A DNA stretch of 26,721 nucleotides from DASRVA01 sp050732935 (GTDB lineage: Bacteria > Gemmatimonadota > Gemmatimonadetes > JACCXV01 > JAHWKZ01), in the NCBI GenBank assembly GCA_050732935.1, contig JBOHRW010000016.1, forward strand, positions 1 to 26,721, given 5' to 3'. Below, one piece after another: positions 13,993 to 20,370 of this stretch. How positions within the stretch are numbered: position 1 is the stretch's first letter; each line of letters starts with the position of its first letter. Below the pieces are notes generated by a model that saw nothing but the letters and a program-made list of their open reading frames with translations, was not told the origin of the DNA and did no database searches. The position numbers and the translations under genes are program-made.

Positions 13993-14083
13993 TGTCAGAC
14001 CAGCTAGAGAGCCTCAAACATTCGGCCCGTGCCCCCCTGTCAGGCCGACTGTCATATCCGCGTGCTACGCTTCCGGCTGTCAG
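13993..14083 (+). promoter_or_regulatory. Cluster of TGTCA motifs upstream of the repeat-protein gene
   Basis: In the 267-nt gap 13857-14123, which has no gene, TGTCAG occurs at 13993-13998, 14039-14044 and 14078-14083, with TGTCAT at 14050-14055, all on the plus strand. This could be a multi-site regulator target or extracytoplasmic-type -35 elements. No clean -10 partner could be picked. Confidence 0.3.
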
Positions 14084-14123
14084 GCAGTCCCGCAACCCCT
14101 TCGGAGAGGAGGCAATTCCAGCC

Positions 14124-14549
14124 ATGCGACCCCTCGTCATCGCCGGCACCCTCGTCCTGATGTTCGCGGCGAGCGTCTTCGCCCAGACGAACGTCACCGC
14201 GCACGAGATCGGCGACTTCACATACTACAGCGGCACGGTCCAGGGCGAGCGGCTGAGCGGCAGCTCGCAGCGGATCGGGAACTTCACCTACGCCGATCTT
14301 CAGGTCGGTGACGAGTCGCTGGACGCCACGAGCCAGAAGATCGGGAGCTTCACCTACACCGACTGGAGCGATGGCCGGCGCTCGACCACGCAGCGCATCG
14401 GCTCGTTCGACTACACGACGTTCGACGACGGCTCGAGGTACACGACCCAGCGCATCGGCTCGTTCAGCTACACGAACGGAGACGGGTTCTCGGCCACGAC
14501 CCAGCGCATCGGATCGAGTACTTACCTGGAGGCCGACGAGGACTGGTAA
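14124..14549 (+). CDS. Secreted tandem-repeat protein (QRIGSFTYT repeats)
   Basis: A 141-residue protein with a clean signal peptide (RPLVIAGTLVLMFAASVFAQ, cleavage after AQ at about 21). The mature part is almost wholly six tandem repeats starting GDFTYY, GNFTYA, GSFTYT, GSFDYT, GSFSYT and GSSTYL, with most units ending TTQRI or SQRI. The spacing shortens from 22 to 18 residues along the protein, and the DNA repeats are also similar, pointing to recent duplication. A beta-solenoid or stacked beta-hairpin is likely. The start ATG has an SD (GAGAGGAGG, 14104-14112). No enzyme motif is present; it is probably periplasmic or surface structural. It ends 11 nt before the convergent nucleotidyltransferase gene. 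Confidence 0.75.
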   Translation: MRPLVIAGTLVLMFAASVFAQTNVTAHEIGDFTYYSGTVQGERLSGSSQRIGNFTYADLQVGDESLDATSQKIGSFTYTDWSDGRRSTTQRIGSFDYTTFDDGSRYTTQRIGSFSYTNGDGFSATTQRIGSSTYLEADEDW

Positions 14550-14560
14550 GGCCGGGAGCT

Positions 14561-15010
14561 CTAGTCCAAAGCTTCCAGATCGCTCAGATCCTTGAGCCGA
14601 CCGCTGGCCTTCTTGTTGGCCTTCATTTTGGGAAGGCTGATGATGTTCACCGTGAGGTCATCCCACTCGGCCTCGACGCGGTCCGCATAGCAGTTATCGA
14701 ACTCGACCCCTGAGATCGAGGTCATGATCCCGATGCGGATGGGAGGTACGCCCATCCGGATTATGCGGTCCGGCTCGAGGAATAATTCTGGATCCAGATC
14801 CTCGCTCGCGAACCCGAATCGCTCTAGGACGGTTACAAGCCGGGCTCTGTTTTCAGGCTCGCGCGCTACCCAGACATCCATGTCGGCGGTCGCCCGGACA
14901 TGCCCGTGATAGCCAACGGCGTGCCCTCCCACGAGCAGATATCTGACCTCATGCTCGTTCAGCAACCTCAAGAATTCGCTGAAGTCGGGTGGAAGAGGGA
15001 TTGTAGCCAT
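14561..15010 (-). CDS. Nucleotidyltransferase-fold protein, putative toxin of a two-gene module
   Basis: A 149-residue protein with LLVGGHAVGYHGHVRATADM and DVWV, i.e. GG at 28-29 and the DxD pair D43/D45, as in the AbiEii/DUF6036 group of nucleotidyltransferases. The tail SLPKMKANKKASGRLKDLSD is also typical. Relatives act as tRNA- or protein-modifying toxins or remain uncharacterised. I start at ATG 15008-15010 rather than the longer in-frame ATG at 15091, since the family begins at this point. It overlaps the end of the small upstream gene by 62 nt in another frame, an unusually long overlap that couples the two. All nucleotidyltransferase motifs are intact. Confidence 0.8.
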   Translation of the reverse strand: MATIPLPPDFSEFLRLLNEHEVRYLLVGGHAVGYHGHVRATADMDVWVAREPENRARLVTVLERFGFASEDLDPELFLEPDRIIRMGVPPIRIGIMTSISGVEFDNCYADRVEAEWDDLTVNIISLPKMKANKKASGRLKDLSDLEALD

Positions 15011-15158
15011 AGATGATCTGGCGCGTGACCTCGATTGCCTGAAGTCGTTCGTGCGGGGTCCTCGCACGCCAGTACCGCTTCTCGTCCTCATCCTGCTCGG
15101 CGAGGGAGATCACGAAGAAGGCGGTGCGATCGAGTCGCATCGTGAGTTTCTGTTGCAT
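14949..15158 (-). CDS. Small partner (putative antitoxin) of the nucleotidyltransferase
   Basis: A 69-residue protein with DEKRYWRARTPHERLQAIEV, RQIIYGY and RLQRILEVAERA. The pattern of YW-R-P-ER-A-E-R-YG-RLQR is a recurring small protein placed directly before nucleotidyltransferase genes of the DUF6036 type, so I take it as the antitoxin of the pair. The function is inferred only from this pairing. The start ATG 15156-15158 lacks a clear SD; a second in-frame ATG lies 6 codons on (15138-15140). Its 3' end overlaps the partner by 62 nt. Confidence 0.65.
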   Translation of the reverse strand: MQQKLTMRLDRTAFFVISLAEQDEDEKRYWRARTPHERLQAIEVTRQIIYGYNPSSTRLQRILEVAERA

Positions 15159-15197
15159 GGCGAACTCTCAATCTATCTGCTTCGACACCTCCTGACC

Positions 15198-15755
15198 TTA
15201 CGCGAAGATCACCTCCTGGACCGCACCGCCGGGAATTCCCTCGGCGAACGCTCGGGCGAGGCCGCGCTGGTTCTTCGCGTCGGCGAGGAAGCGGAGCTGC
15301 GCGGGGTTCGTCAGGAACTCCAGCTCGACCAGGACGGCCGGCATCGCGGTCTCGCGGAGCACGGTGAAATCGGCCTCCTTGACGCCCCGGTTCTCGTGAT
15401 CGGGGAACGTCGCCAGCATCCGGGTCAGGATCGACGCCGCCGCCTGACGCCCGGCCCTGGAGCCCGGAAAGTGGAAGATCTCCATCCCCTCGACGCGCTC
15501 GCTTGCGGCGGCGTTGGCGTGAAGGCTGACGAAGAGGTCGGCCTCGAAACGGTTGGCGAACTCGGCCCGCGGCAGCGACGCCAGCGTCCGGTCCTGCCTG
15601 CGCGGCATGACCACGTCATGCCCGCGGACCGCGAGCTCCTCCTCGAGCAGGAACGCCACCGCCAGCGTAACGTCCTTCTCCTCGAGTCGAAAGGGCTGCC
15701 GGCCGACCGCGCCGGGATCAACTCCGCCGTGACCGGCATCCACGCAGATCTTCAT
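15198..15755 (-). CDS. N-acetylmuramoyl-L-alanine amidase (Amidase_3), no signal peptide
   Basis: A 185-residue Amidase_3 enzyme, which cuts the bond between MurNAc and L-alanine in peptidoglycan using zinc. The zinc ligands are visible: H9 in CVDAGHGGVDPGA, E26 in RLEEKDVTLAVAF and H79 in LFVSLHANAA, and the catalytic Glu is E144 in PAVLVELEFLTN. The domain starts at residue 1 (ATG 15753-15755), so there is no signal peptide or cell-wall domain; the longer in-frame start at 15881 adds residues without signal character. Known amidases with only the catalytic domain include prophage or cytosolic forms, and export by a holin or another route is possible. No phage genes are nearby. It is a single gene. 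Confidence 0.87.
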   Translation of the reverse strand: MKICVDAGHGGVDPGAVGRQPFRLEEKDVTLAVAFLLEEELAVRGHDVVMPRRQDRTLASLPRAEFANRFEADLFVSLHANAAASERVEGMEIFHFPGSRAGRQAAASILTRMLATFPDHENRGVKEADFTVLRETAMPAVLVELEFLTNPAQLRFLADAKNQRGLARAFAEGIPGGAVQEVIFA

Positions 15756-15868
15756 CGGTGATCCTCGCTCCTCGCCACGGCTCCTTCCCTTCAACGCGTC
15801 GCCGCACGGTAGCGGATGGACCCGGGCGGGGGCAATGAAGCACTCCGGCATCCAAAAAGGTATGCGGG

Positions 15869-15897
15869 TTGCATGAAGCAACGCAATATGGTATCAT
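15869..15897 (+). promoter_or_regulatory. Promoter of the RHH-MazF module
   Basis: TTGCAT (15869-15874) and TATCAT (15892-15897) are 17 nt apart. Transcription would start near 15904, which excludes the in-frame ATGs at 15873 and 15888 as starts and supports GTG 15933, preceded by GAGAGGG. GTTGCA (15868-15873) and TGCAAC (15905-15910) flank the -10 region as a possible operator. Confidence 0.55.
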
Positions 15898-15932
15898 GCT
15901 GTAGTGCAACTTGTCCGGGAGAGGGTTCCGAA

Positions 15933-16193
15933 GTGCGCGTAAGAGAATCCCAGCTCGCCAAGGACACCCAGGTGAGCCTCCGGATCTCGAGCCGGATGGA
16001 GGCCTGGCTGGCTCGGAAGGCCGGCAGGGAGCGGTCGAAGGCCGACGTCGTCCGCTCCTTGATCGAGGAGGAGATGGCGCGGGAGGAGGCCGCCCGGATG
16101 ACCGACATGTTCGACGCCGCGGCCGCCGAGCTGACCGACGAGGATCGGGACGACCGCGACCTTGTCACCGGCGCCTTCGCCGATCGGGAGTAG
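15933..16193 (+). CDS. Ribbon-helix-helix antitoxin partner of MazF
   Basis: An 86-residue RHH protein: strand TQVSLRISSRM, helix EAWLARKAGRERSKADVVRS and LIEEEMAREEAARM, then an acidic C-terminal part (ELTDEDRDDRDLVTGAF) suited to binding the basic MazF surface. I choose GTG 15933-15935 because the promoter -10 lies upstream of it and an SD-like GAGAGGG precedes it. The stop is TAG 16191-16193, and the reading frame continues into the toxin without a shift. It should neutralise the toxin and repress the operon. Confidence 0.82.
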   Translation: MRVRESQLAKDTQVSLRISSRMEAWLARKAGRERSKADVVRSLIEEEMAREEAARMTDMFDAAAAELTDEDRDDRDLVTGAFADRE

Positions 16194-16586
16194 CTGATCG
16201 GTACCGCGACAAAACGCTCTCCTGATTACCTCCGCGGTCAGATCTGGGAGTTCGACCTGAAACCCAGACGTGGCCGCGAGCAGCGCGGGGTACGACCCTG
16301 CCTCGTCGTCTCCACGGACGCCCTGAACCGGTCCAGGTTTGGAACCGTGATCATCTGTCCGATCACGACGCGGAAGCGCCCCGCGTTCCGCTGGCGACCG
16401 GGACTGACTCCGAAAGATCTCCAAGTCGTGGCGACGGAATGGGAGCCGCGTCCCCACTGGATCGCCACCGACCAGATCGTAACCGTGGACACGGAGCAGC
16501 GAGCGCTCCGCCATCTCGCGACCATCATCGACGAGGAAAAGATGCTGGACGTCGACGACTCTCTGAGGATGCTGCTGGAGCTCTGA
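16194..16586 (+). CDS. mazF: MazF/PemK-family endoribonuclease toxin, no canonical start
   Basis: The frame encodes a complete MazF core: YLRGQIWEFDLKPRRGREQR, then RPCLVVSTDALN, GTVIICPIT and HWIATDQIVTV with a C-terminal helix. MazF toxins cut single-stranded mRNA at short motifs. The first canonical in-frame start (GTG 16347) would remove the loop and strand with the catalytic Arg (about RGVRPC), so it cannot be correct. Between the antitoxin TAG (16191-16193) and 16347 there is no ATG, GTG or TTG in this frame. The options are CTG 16194, directly after the TAG, or readthrough of TAG to give an RHH-MazF fusion, since antitoxin and toxin share one frame. I annotate from the CTG. The toxin sequence itself is intact. 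Confidence 0.8.
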   Translation: MIGTATKRSPDYLRGQIWEFDLKPRRGREQRGVRPCLVVSTDALNRSRFGTVIICPITTRKRPAFRWRPGLTPKDLQVVATEWEPRPHWIATDQIVTVDTEQRALRHLATIIDEEKMLDVDDSLRMLLEL

Positions 16587-16653
16587 GGGCCGACCTCCCC
16601 GCGCTCCCCGATTACATTGCCCGCCGAAATCCCACCTTTGACGGAGGAAGCCA

Positions 16654-17766
16654 ATGCAAATCCGCGCCGCCGTCCTCGAGGAGTTCGGAAAGCCGCTCGT
16701 CGTCCAGGAGCTCGACCTAGCGCCGCCAAAGCGGGGCGAGGCGCTGGTCAAGGTCCACGCCTGCGGCGTCTGTCACACCGACATGTACACCTGGAGCGGC
16801 GTCGATCCGAGCGGCTACGCGCCAACGGTCCTCGGTCACGAAGGGGCGGGCGTGGTCGAGGCGGTCGGCGAGGGCGTGACGTCGCTCGCGCCGGGCGACC
16901 ACGTGGTCACACTGTTCTCGCCCGAGTGCGGGGAATGCATCCATTGCCGGAGCGGGAAGACCAACATCTGCATGGCGATCCGCGAGGAGCAGGGGAAGGG
17001 CCACCTGCCGGACGGGACGACGCGGCTCTCGCGGGGCGGCGAGCCGCTCCGCCACTTCATGGGGACCAGCACGTTCGCCGAATACACGGTGATGCCGGAG
17101 ATCGCGCTGGCGAAGATCGATCCCGAGGCGTCGCTGGAGGCCGTTTCCACGCTGGCCTGCGGCGCCACGACCGGCCTGGCGGCCGCCCTCTGGAAGGCCG
17201 AGGTCGAGCCGGGCGCTACGTGCGCGGTCTTCGGCTGCGGGCTGGTCGGCCTGGGCGCGGTCGCCGGCTGCGCGCTGTCCGACGCCGGGCGGATCTACGC
17301 CATCGACATGTCGGCGGAGCGGCTCGAAACCGCCAGGCGCTACGGCGCCACCGACACGATCGACGCGGGCCGGGAGGACGCCGTCGCCCGGATCCTCGAC
17401 GAGACCGACGGCTTCGGCACCGACTACACGTTCGAGGCGACCGGAAACGTCGCCGTCATGCGGCAGGCGGTCGAGGCGGCGCGGATGGGGTGGGGCCTCT
17501 GCACGGTGCTCGGCGTAGCCGGCAAGGGGGAGACCCTCGACATCGTGCCGCGCTTCCTCATCACCGGCCGCCGCGTCCAGGGCGGGAGCTTCGGCGGTGC
17601 GCGCGGCCGGACGCACGTCCCCCAGCTCGCCGATCTCTACATGAAGGGGAAGCTGGACCTGGACGGCTTCGTCTCCCACCGCCTCCAGCTCGACGAGGTG
17701 AACCGCGGCTTCGAGCTCATGGAGGAGCAGGACGGGATCCGGTCGGTGGTCGTGTTCGACGGGTGA
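16654..17766 (+). CDS. Zinc-dependent class III-type alcohol dehydrogenase (MDR family)
   Basis: A 370-residue medium-chain dehydrogenase of normal length. Catalytic zinc residues are C40 (ACGVCHTD), H62-E63 (GHEGAGVVEAVGEG) and C169; the structural zinc has the four cysteines C92, C95, C98 and C106 (CGECIHCRSGKTNIC). The nucleotide-binding motif is GCGLVGLGAV (194-203), and the acidic D218 in YAIDMS favours NAD. The pattern is close to S-(hydroxymethyl)glutathione dehydrogenase and related aryl or alkyl alcohol dehydrogenases; no glutathione gene is nearby, so the substrate is left open. A strong SD (GGAGGAAG) sits before ATG 16654. Single gene, ending 48 nt before a palindromic repeat. Confidence 0.9.
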   Translation: MQIRAAVLEEFGKPLVVQELDLAPPKRGEALVKVHACGVCHTDMYTWSGVDPSGYAPTVLGHEGAGVVEAVGEGVTSLAPGDHVVTLFSPECGECIHCRSGKTNICMAIREEQGKGHLPDGTTRLSRGGEPLRHFMGTSTFAEYTVMPEIALAKIDPEASLEAVSTLACGATTGLAAALWKAEVEPGATCAVFGCGLVGLGAVAGCALSDAGRIYAIDMSAERLETARRYGATDTIDAGREDAVARILDETDGFGTDYTFEATGNVAVMRQAVEAARMGWGLCTVLGVAGKGETLDIVPRFLITGRRVQGGSFGGARGRTHVPQLADLYMKGKLDLDGFVSHRLQLDEVNRGFELMEEQDGIRSVVVFDG

Positions 17767-17813
17767 AGCCCGACTACCCCCGAGGCCGTTCCCTGGGGTC
17801 GGGGTCTCACGCA

Positions 17814-17841
17814 GTGTGCAAATCGAATGGAACACAGCTCC
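17814..17841 (+). repeat. Palindromic repeat, copy B
   Basis: This 28-bp stretch matches copy A (3686-3713, opposite strand) at 25 positions. Here the 22-bp core (17814-17835) is less symmetric. It lies in the gap 17767-17943 between the dehydrogenase and the antitoxin gene, about 110 nt upstream of the latter. A binding site shared by the two loci or a dispersed element is possible. Confidence 0.55.
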
Positions 17842-17931
17842 ACGAAGGGCGGAAGGCGGGTGCCGGCGATTCCGGCGGGAACGCCAAGCCTCCCTCATGC
17901 TCTGGCATAGAATTTGATCTAACTCATAGAC

Positions 17932-17937
17932 TATATT
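17932..17937 (+). promoter_or_regulatory. -10 box close to the antitoxin start
   Basis: TATATT ends 6 nt before ATG 17944, so the transcript would begin at the start codon. No consensus -35 is present at 16-18 nt. The surrounding AT-rich stretch (about 17908-17940) contrasts with the GC-rich neighbourhood and has no SD. Confidence 0.4.
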
Positions 17938-17943
17938 CCATCC

Positions 17944-18507
17944 ATGACGCTCGGCCGGTTCGCCATCGCCGTCGGAGCCGAACCCAAGTGGGTGCTCAAC
18001 GCTGGCGCCCTTCTGGGGCACGCCATCCCGTACTCGGTGGAGGAGGCCCGCGGGCTGGGGCTGGCGAAATGGATCCACGACGAGCTCGGGGTCACGCTGA
18101 AGCGAGCCCACCGGATGGCGGCCGAGATCCTCGAGCAGCCGCTCCCGCCGGCTGGACCCGGCCCTGCGCAGCCCCTGGCGCCCAGCGCGAGCCTGGAATT
18201 CGCCGACGGAGGGTTGACAATCGTGGTCGATCTGGAGCGGTATCTGTCCGACTTCGCGGTCCGACTGTCGCGGGCCCGGACTCACTATGCCCCCCGCCGC
18301 CGCGGACGTCCTCCCGACAAGCCGGGTAGTCGCGCCGCGGAACGGGCGCTGGAGCACGGGATCGACGTCGATCTCGTCCGGGCCAACATGCGGCTCACTC
18401 CCGCCGAGCGCCTCCGTCGACTCGATCGGGACCGTGAGTTCGTCGAAAAGCTGAAGGGACGGGCCCTCCGTGCCAGCCGATCCACCTCGCACGGCGGGGG
18501 ATCGTGA
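17944..18507 (+). CDS. Putative DNA-binding antitoxin paired with a nucleotidyltransferase
   Basis: A 187-residue protein. Residues 1-62 form a helical, HTH-like unit (WVLNAGALLGHAIPYSVEEA, then RGLGLAKWIHDELGV and KRAHRMAAEIL). A short beta segment (LTIVVDLERYL) follows, then a basic AT-hook-like RRRGRPPDKPGSR (118-130). The C-terminus has DVDLVRANMRLTPAERLRRL and a basic helix, a segment found in small antitoxins before nucleotidyltransferase genes. The stop overlaps the start of the nucleotidyltransferase by GTGA. I do not recognise a named Pfam family for the N-terminal part. The antitoxin role is inferred from the overlap and the C-terminal motif, DNA binding from the basic hook. Confidence 0.65.
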   Translation: MTLGRFAIAVGAEPKWVLNAGALLGHAIPYSVEEARGLGLAKWIHDELGVTLKRAHRMAAEILEQPLPPAGPGPAQPLAPSASLEFADGGLTIVVDLERYLSDFAVRLSRARTHYAPRRRGRPPDKPGSRAAERALEHGIDVDLVRANMRLTPAERLRRLDRDREFVEKLKGRALRASRSTSHGGGS

Positions 18508-19034
18508 CAGCCCAACCGCCTGGCGGACGTGAGGCGCGAGCCCCGGATCAGCGCGGCCTGTTCGCGACCGTCGGCCGTCTGGTCGACGCGAAGATCCGCT
18601 TCGTCGTGATCGGCGGTGTCGCGGCGGTCGCGCAGGGCGCCGTCTGGGTCACCCAGGACGTCGACATCTGCTATGACTCGAGCGAGGACAATCGCGAGAA
18701 ACTGGCCGCGCTCCTCGCGTCCCTGAACGGATATCCCCGCGGCATCGAACCCGGTCTCCCCTTCATCATGGACGCGCGAACCCTGCGCGACCACGAGGTG
18801 CTGACCCTGTCGACCGATGCGGGCGACCTCGATCTGCTACGCCTGGTTGCCGGGGTGGGCGACCATGAGGACTGCCTGGCGCGGAGCGAGGAGGTCGAGG
18901 TGGATGGCGTGGCGTTCCGGGTGCTCTCGCTCCCGGCCCTGATCGACGCCAAACGGGCGAGCGGGCGACCGCGGGACATCGACCACTTGAGAATTCTCGA
19001 GGTCATGCTGGAGGAGCGCTCGCCTCCTCCTTGA
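18504..19034 (+). CDS. Nucleotidyltransferase-fold protein, putative toxin
   Basis: A 176-residue protein with RFVVIGGVAAVAQGAVWVTQ followed by DVDICYD: GG at 37-38 and D52/D54 mark a minimal nucleotidyltransferase. The C-terminal LPALIDAKRASGRPRDIDHL is the tail shared by AbiEii/DUF6036-type proteins. The start GTG 18504-18506 overlaps the antitoxin stop (GTGA), so the pair is coupled. The stop (19032-19034) reaches 32 nt into the convergent hydrolase-OsmC gene, a tail-to-tail overlap. Relatives modify tRNA or add nucleotides to proteins; the substrate here is unknown. Confidence 0.8.
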   Translation: MTAQPPGGREARAPDQRGLFATVGRLVDAKIRFVVIGGVAAVAQGAVWVTQDVDICYDSSEDNREKLAALLASLNGYPRGIEPGLPFIMDARTLRDHEVLTLSTDAGDLDLLRLVAGVGDHEDCLARSEEVEVDGVAFRVLSLPALIDAKRASGRPRDIDHLRILEVMLEERSPPP

Positions 19035-20250
19035 GCCGGCTCCGGATCTTGATCTCCCCGCTCAGCGTCCGGTGAACGGGGCACTTGTCGGCGATCTCGA
19101 GGAGCTTGGCGCGCTGCCCCTCGGAGAGGGGGCCGACGAACTGGAGCTCGGCCCTGATCTCGTCGATCTTGCCCTCCTTGGTCTCACAGTCCGCGCAGTC
19201 CTCGGCGTGGATCCGGTCGTGGCCGAGCCGCAGGATCGTCCGCAGCAGGGGCCACCCTTTGCGATCGGCGTACATCCGGACCGTGATCGCCTTGCAGGCG
19301 CCGAGCGCGGCCAGCAGAAGCTCGTACGGATTGGGCCCGCGATCGGTACCGCCCTCCTCCTCGGGCTCATCGGCATGGAGGCGGTGGCGCGCGGTGGCGA
19401 TCTCGACCGTGTAGCCACGGCCGCCGAGGAGCGCGACCTCGCCCGGCTCCCCCGGCCGCTCCACGCCCACCCGACCGGTCGGCCGGTCTCGTTCGGCCAC
19501 ATAGCGTTCCGCCCACGAGGCCAGGATCTCGCCGGCGAACGCCGCGTCGCGCGGGTTGGTGAGCAGGTGATCGGCACGATCCAGCGAGACGAACGCCTTG
19601 GGGTCCTCCGCGGCGTCGAAGATCCGCCGGCCGTGATCGACGGGGACGATCTCGTCGTCGGCCGCGTGAAGGACGAGAAGGGGCTTTCCGAGTCCGGCGA
19701 TCGCCGTCTCGAGACTCTGCCCGGCGAGGTCCTCGAGAAGCTGGCGGCGGATCCGGAACGAGCGGCCGGCGATCTCGACCTCGGCCTCCTCCGTCCCCTC
19801 GAGCTCGGGCGCCTCCTTCAGGATCGTCTCACGGAGATGCTCGGTCTCGCTGGGGGCGCCGATCGTGGCGACGGCCGCGGTCTCCTCGATCAGGCCCGCC
19901 GCCACCAGCACGGCCGCGCCGCCCAGGCTGTGGCCGACCAGAAGCCGCGGCGCCGCGTGCTCCTTGCGGAGCCAGTCGGCGGCGGCCGCCAGATCCTCGA
20001 TGTTGGACGAGAAGTTCGTATCGGCGAAATCGCCCTCGCTCTCCCCCAGCCCGGTGAAGTCGAAGCGCAGGACGGCGAGGCCGCGGCCGGCCAGCGTGCG
20101 GGTGATCTCGCGCGCCGCGCGAAGGTCCTTGGAGCAGGTGAAGCAGTGCGCGAAGAGGGCCCAGGCGACGGGCTCGCCGGCCGGGCGCTCGATCCGGGCC
20201 GCCAGCTCGTCGCCGGAAGCGCCGGGGAAGGTGACGCGGTCGGAAGACAT
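19003..20250 (-). CDS. Alpha/beta hydrolase fused to an OsmC-like peroxidase domain
   Basis: A 415-residue fusion. Residues 1-255 are an alpha/beta hydrolase with the nucleophile elbow GHSLGG (S108), HAADDEIVP (D199) and the catalytic His in RADHLL (H228). Residues 270-405 are an OsmC domain with the two redox cysteines at C319 (ALGACKAITVRMYADRKGW) and C390 (DKCPVHRTL); OsmC/Ohr proteins reduce organic hydroperoxides using dithiols. This bifunctional architecture is known across many bacteria. An extra Cys pair, DCADC (351-355), lies in the loop between the OsmC halves. The start ATG has a strong SD (AGGAGG). The hydrolase substrate is unknown. The 3' end overlaps the convergent nucleotidyltransferase by 32 nt. 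Confidence 0.9.
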   Translation of the reverse strand: MSSDRVTFPGASGDELAARIERPAGEPVAWALFAHCFTCSKDLRAAREITRTLAGRGLAVLRFDFTGLGESEGDFADTNFSSNIEDLAAAADWLRKEHAAPRLLVGHSLGGAAVLVAAGLIEETAAVATIGAPSETEHLRETILKEAPELEGTEEAEVEIAGRSFRIRRQLLEDLAGQSLETAIAGLGKPLLVLHAADDEIVPVDHGRRIFDAAEDPKAFVSLDRADHLLTNPRDAAFAGEILASWAERYVAERDRPTGRVGVERPGEPGEVALLGGRGYTVEIATARHRLHADEPEEEGGTDRGPNPYELLLAALGACKAITVRMYADRKGWPLLRTILRLGHDRIHAEDCADCETKEGKIDEIRAELQFVGPLSEGQRAKLLEIADKCPVHRTLSGEIKIRSRLKEEASAPPA

Positions 20251-20370
20251 GGCTGGCCTCCTGGAAGGAATCCGGGGTCTGGTCGTGCGCTGAGGCTCCG
20301 GATTGTCGCGGTGCCCTATGGAAGACGCAAGCCTACGATGGCGTCGCTGTGGCGAAGGACCATGACCGCC

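Noticed and set aside
16347..16586. MazF start at GTG 16347
   Set aside because: This would remove the first strands and the basic catalytic region of MazF, which are clearly encoded upstream in the same frame.
16717..18492. 591-residue minus-strand frame opposite the alcohol dehydrogenase and the antitoxin gene
   Set aside because: Long antisense frames are common in this GC-rich DNA; it has no recognisable domain, while the plus strand has clear families with intact motifs.
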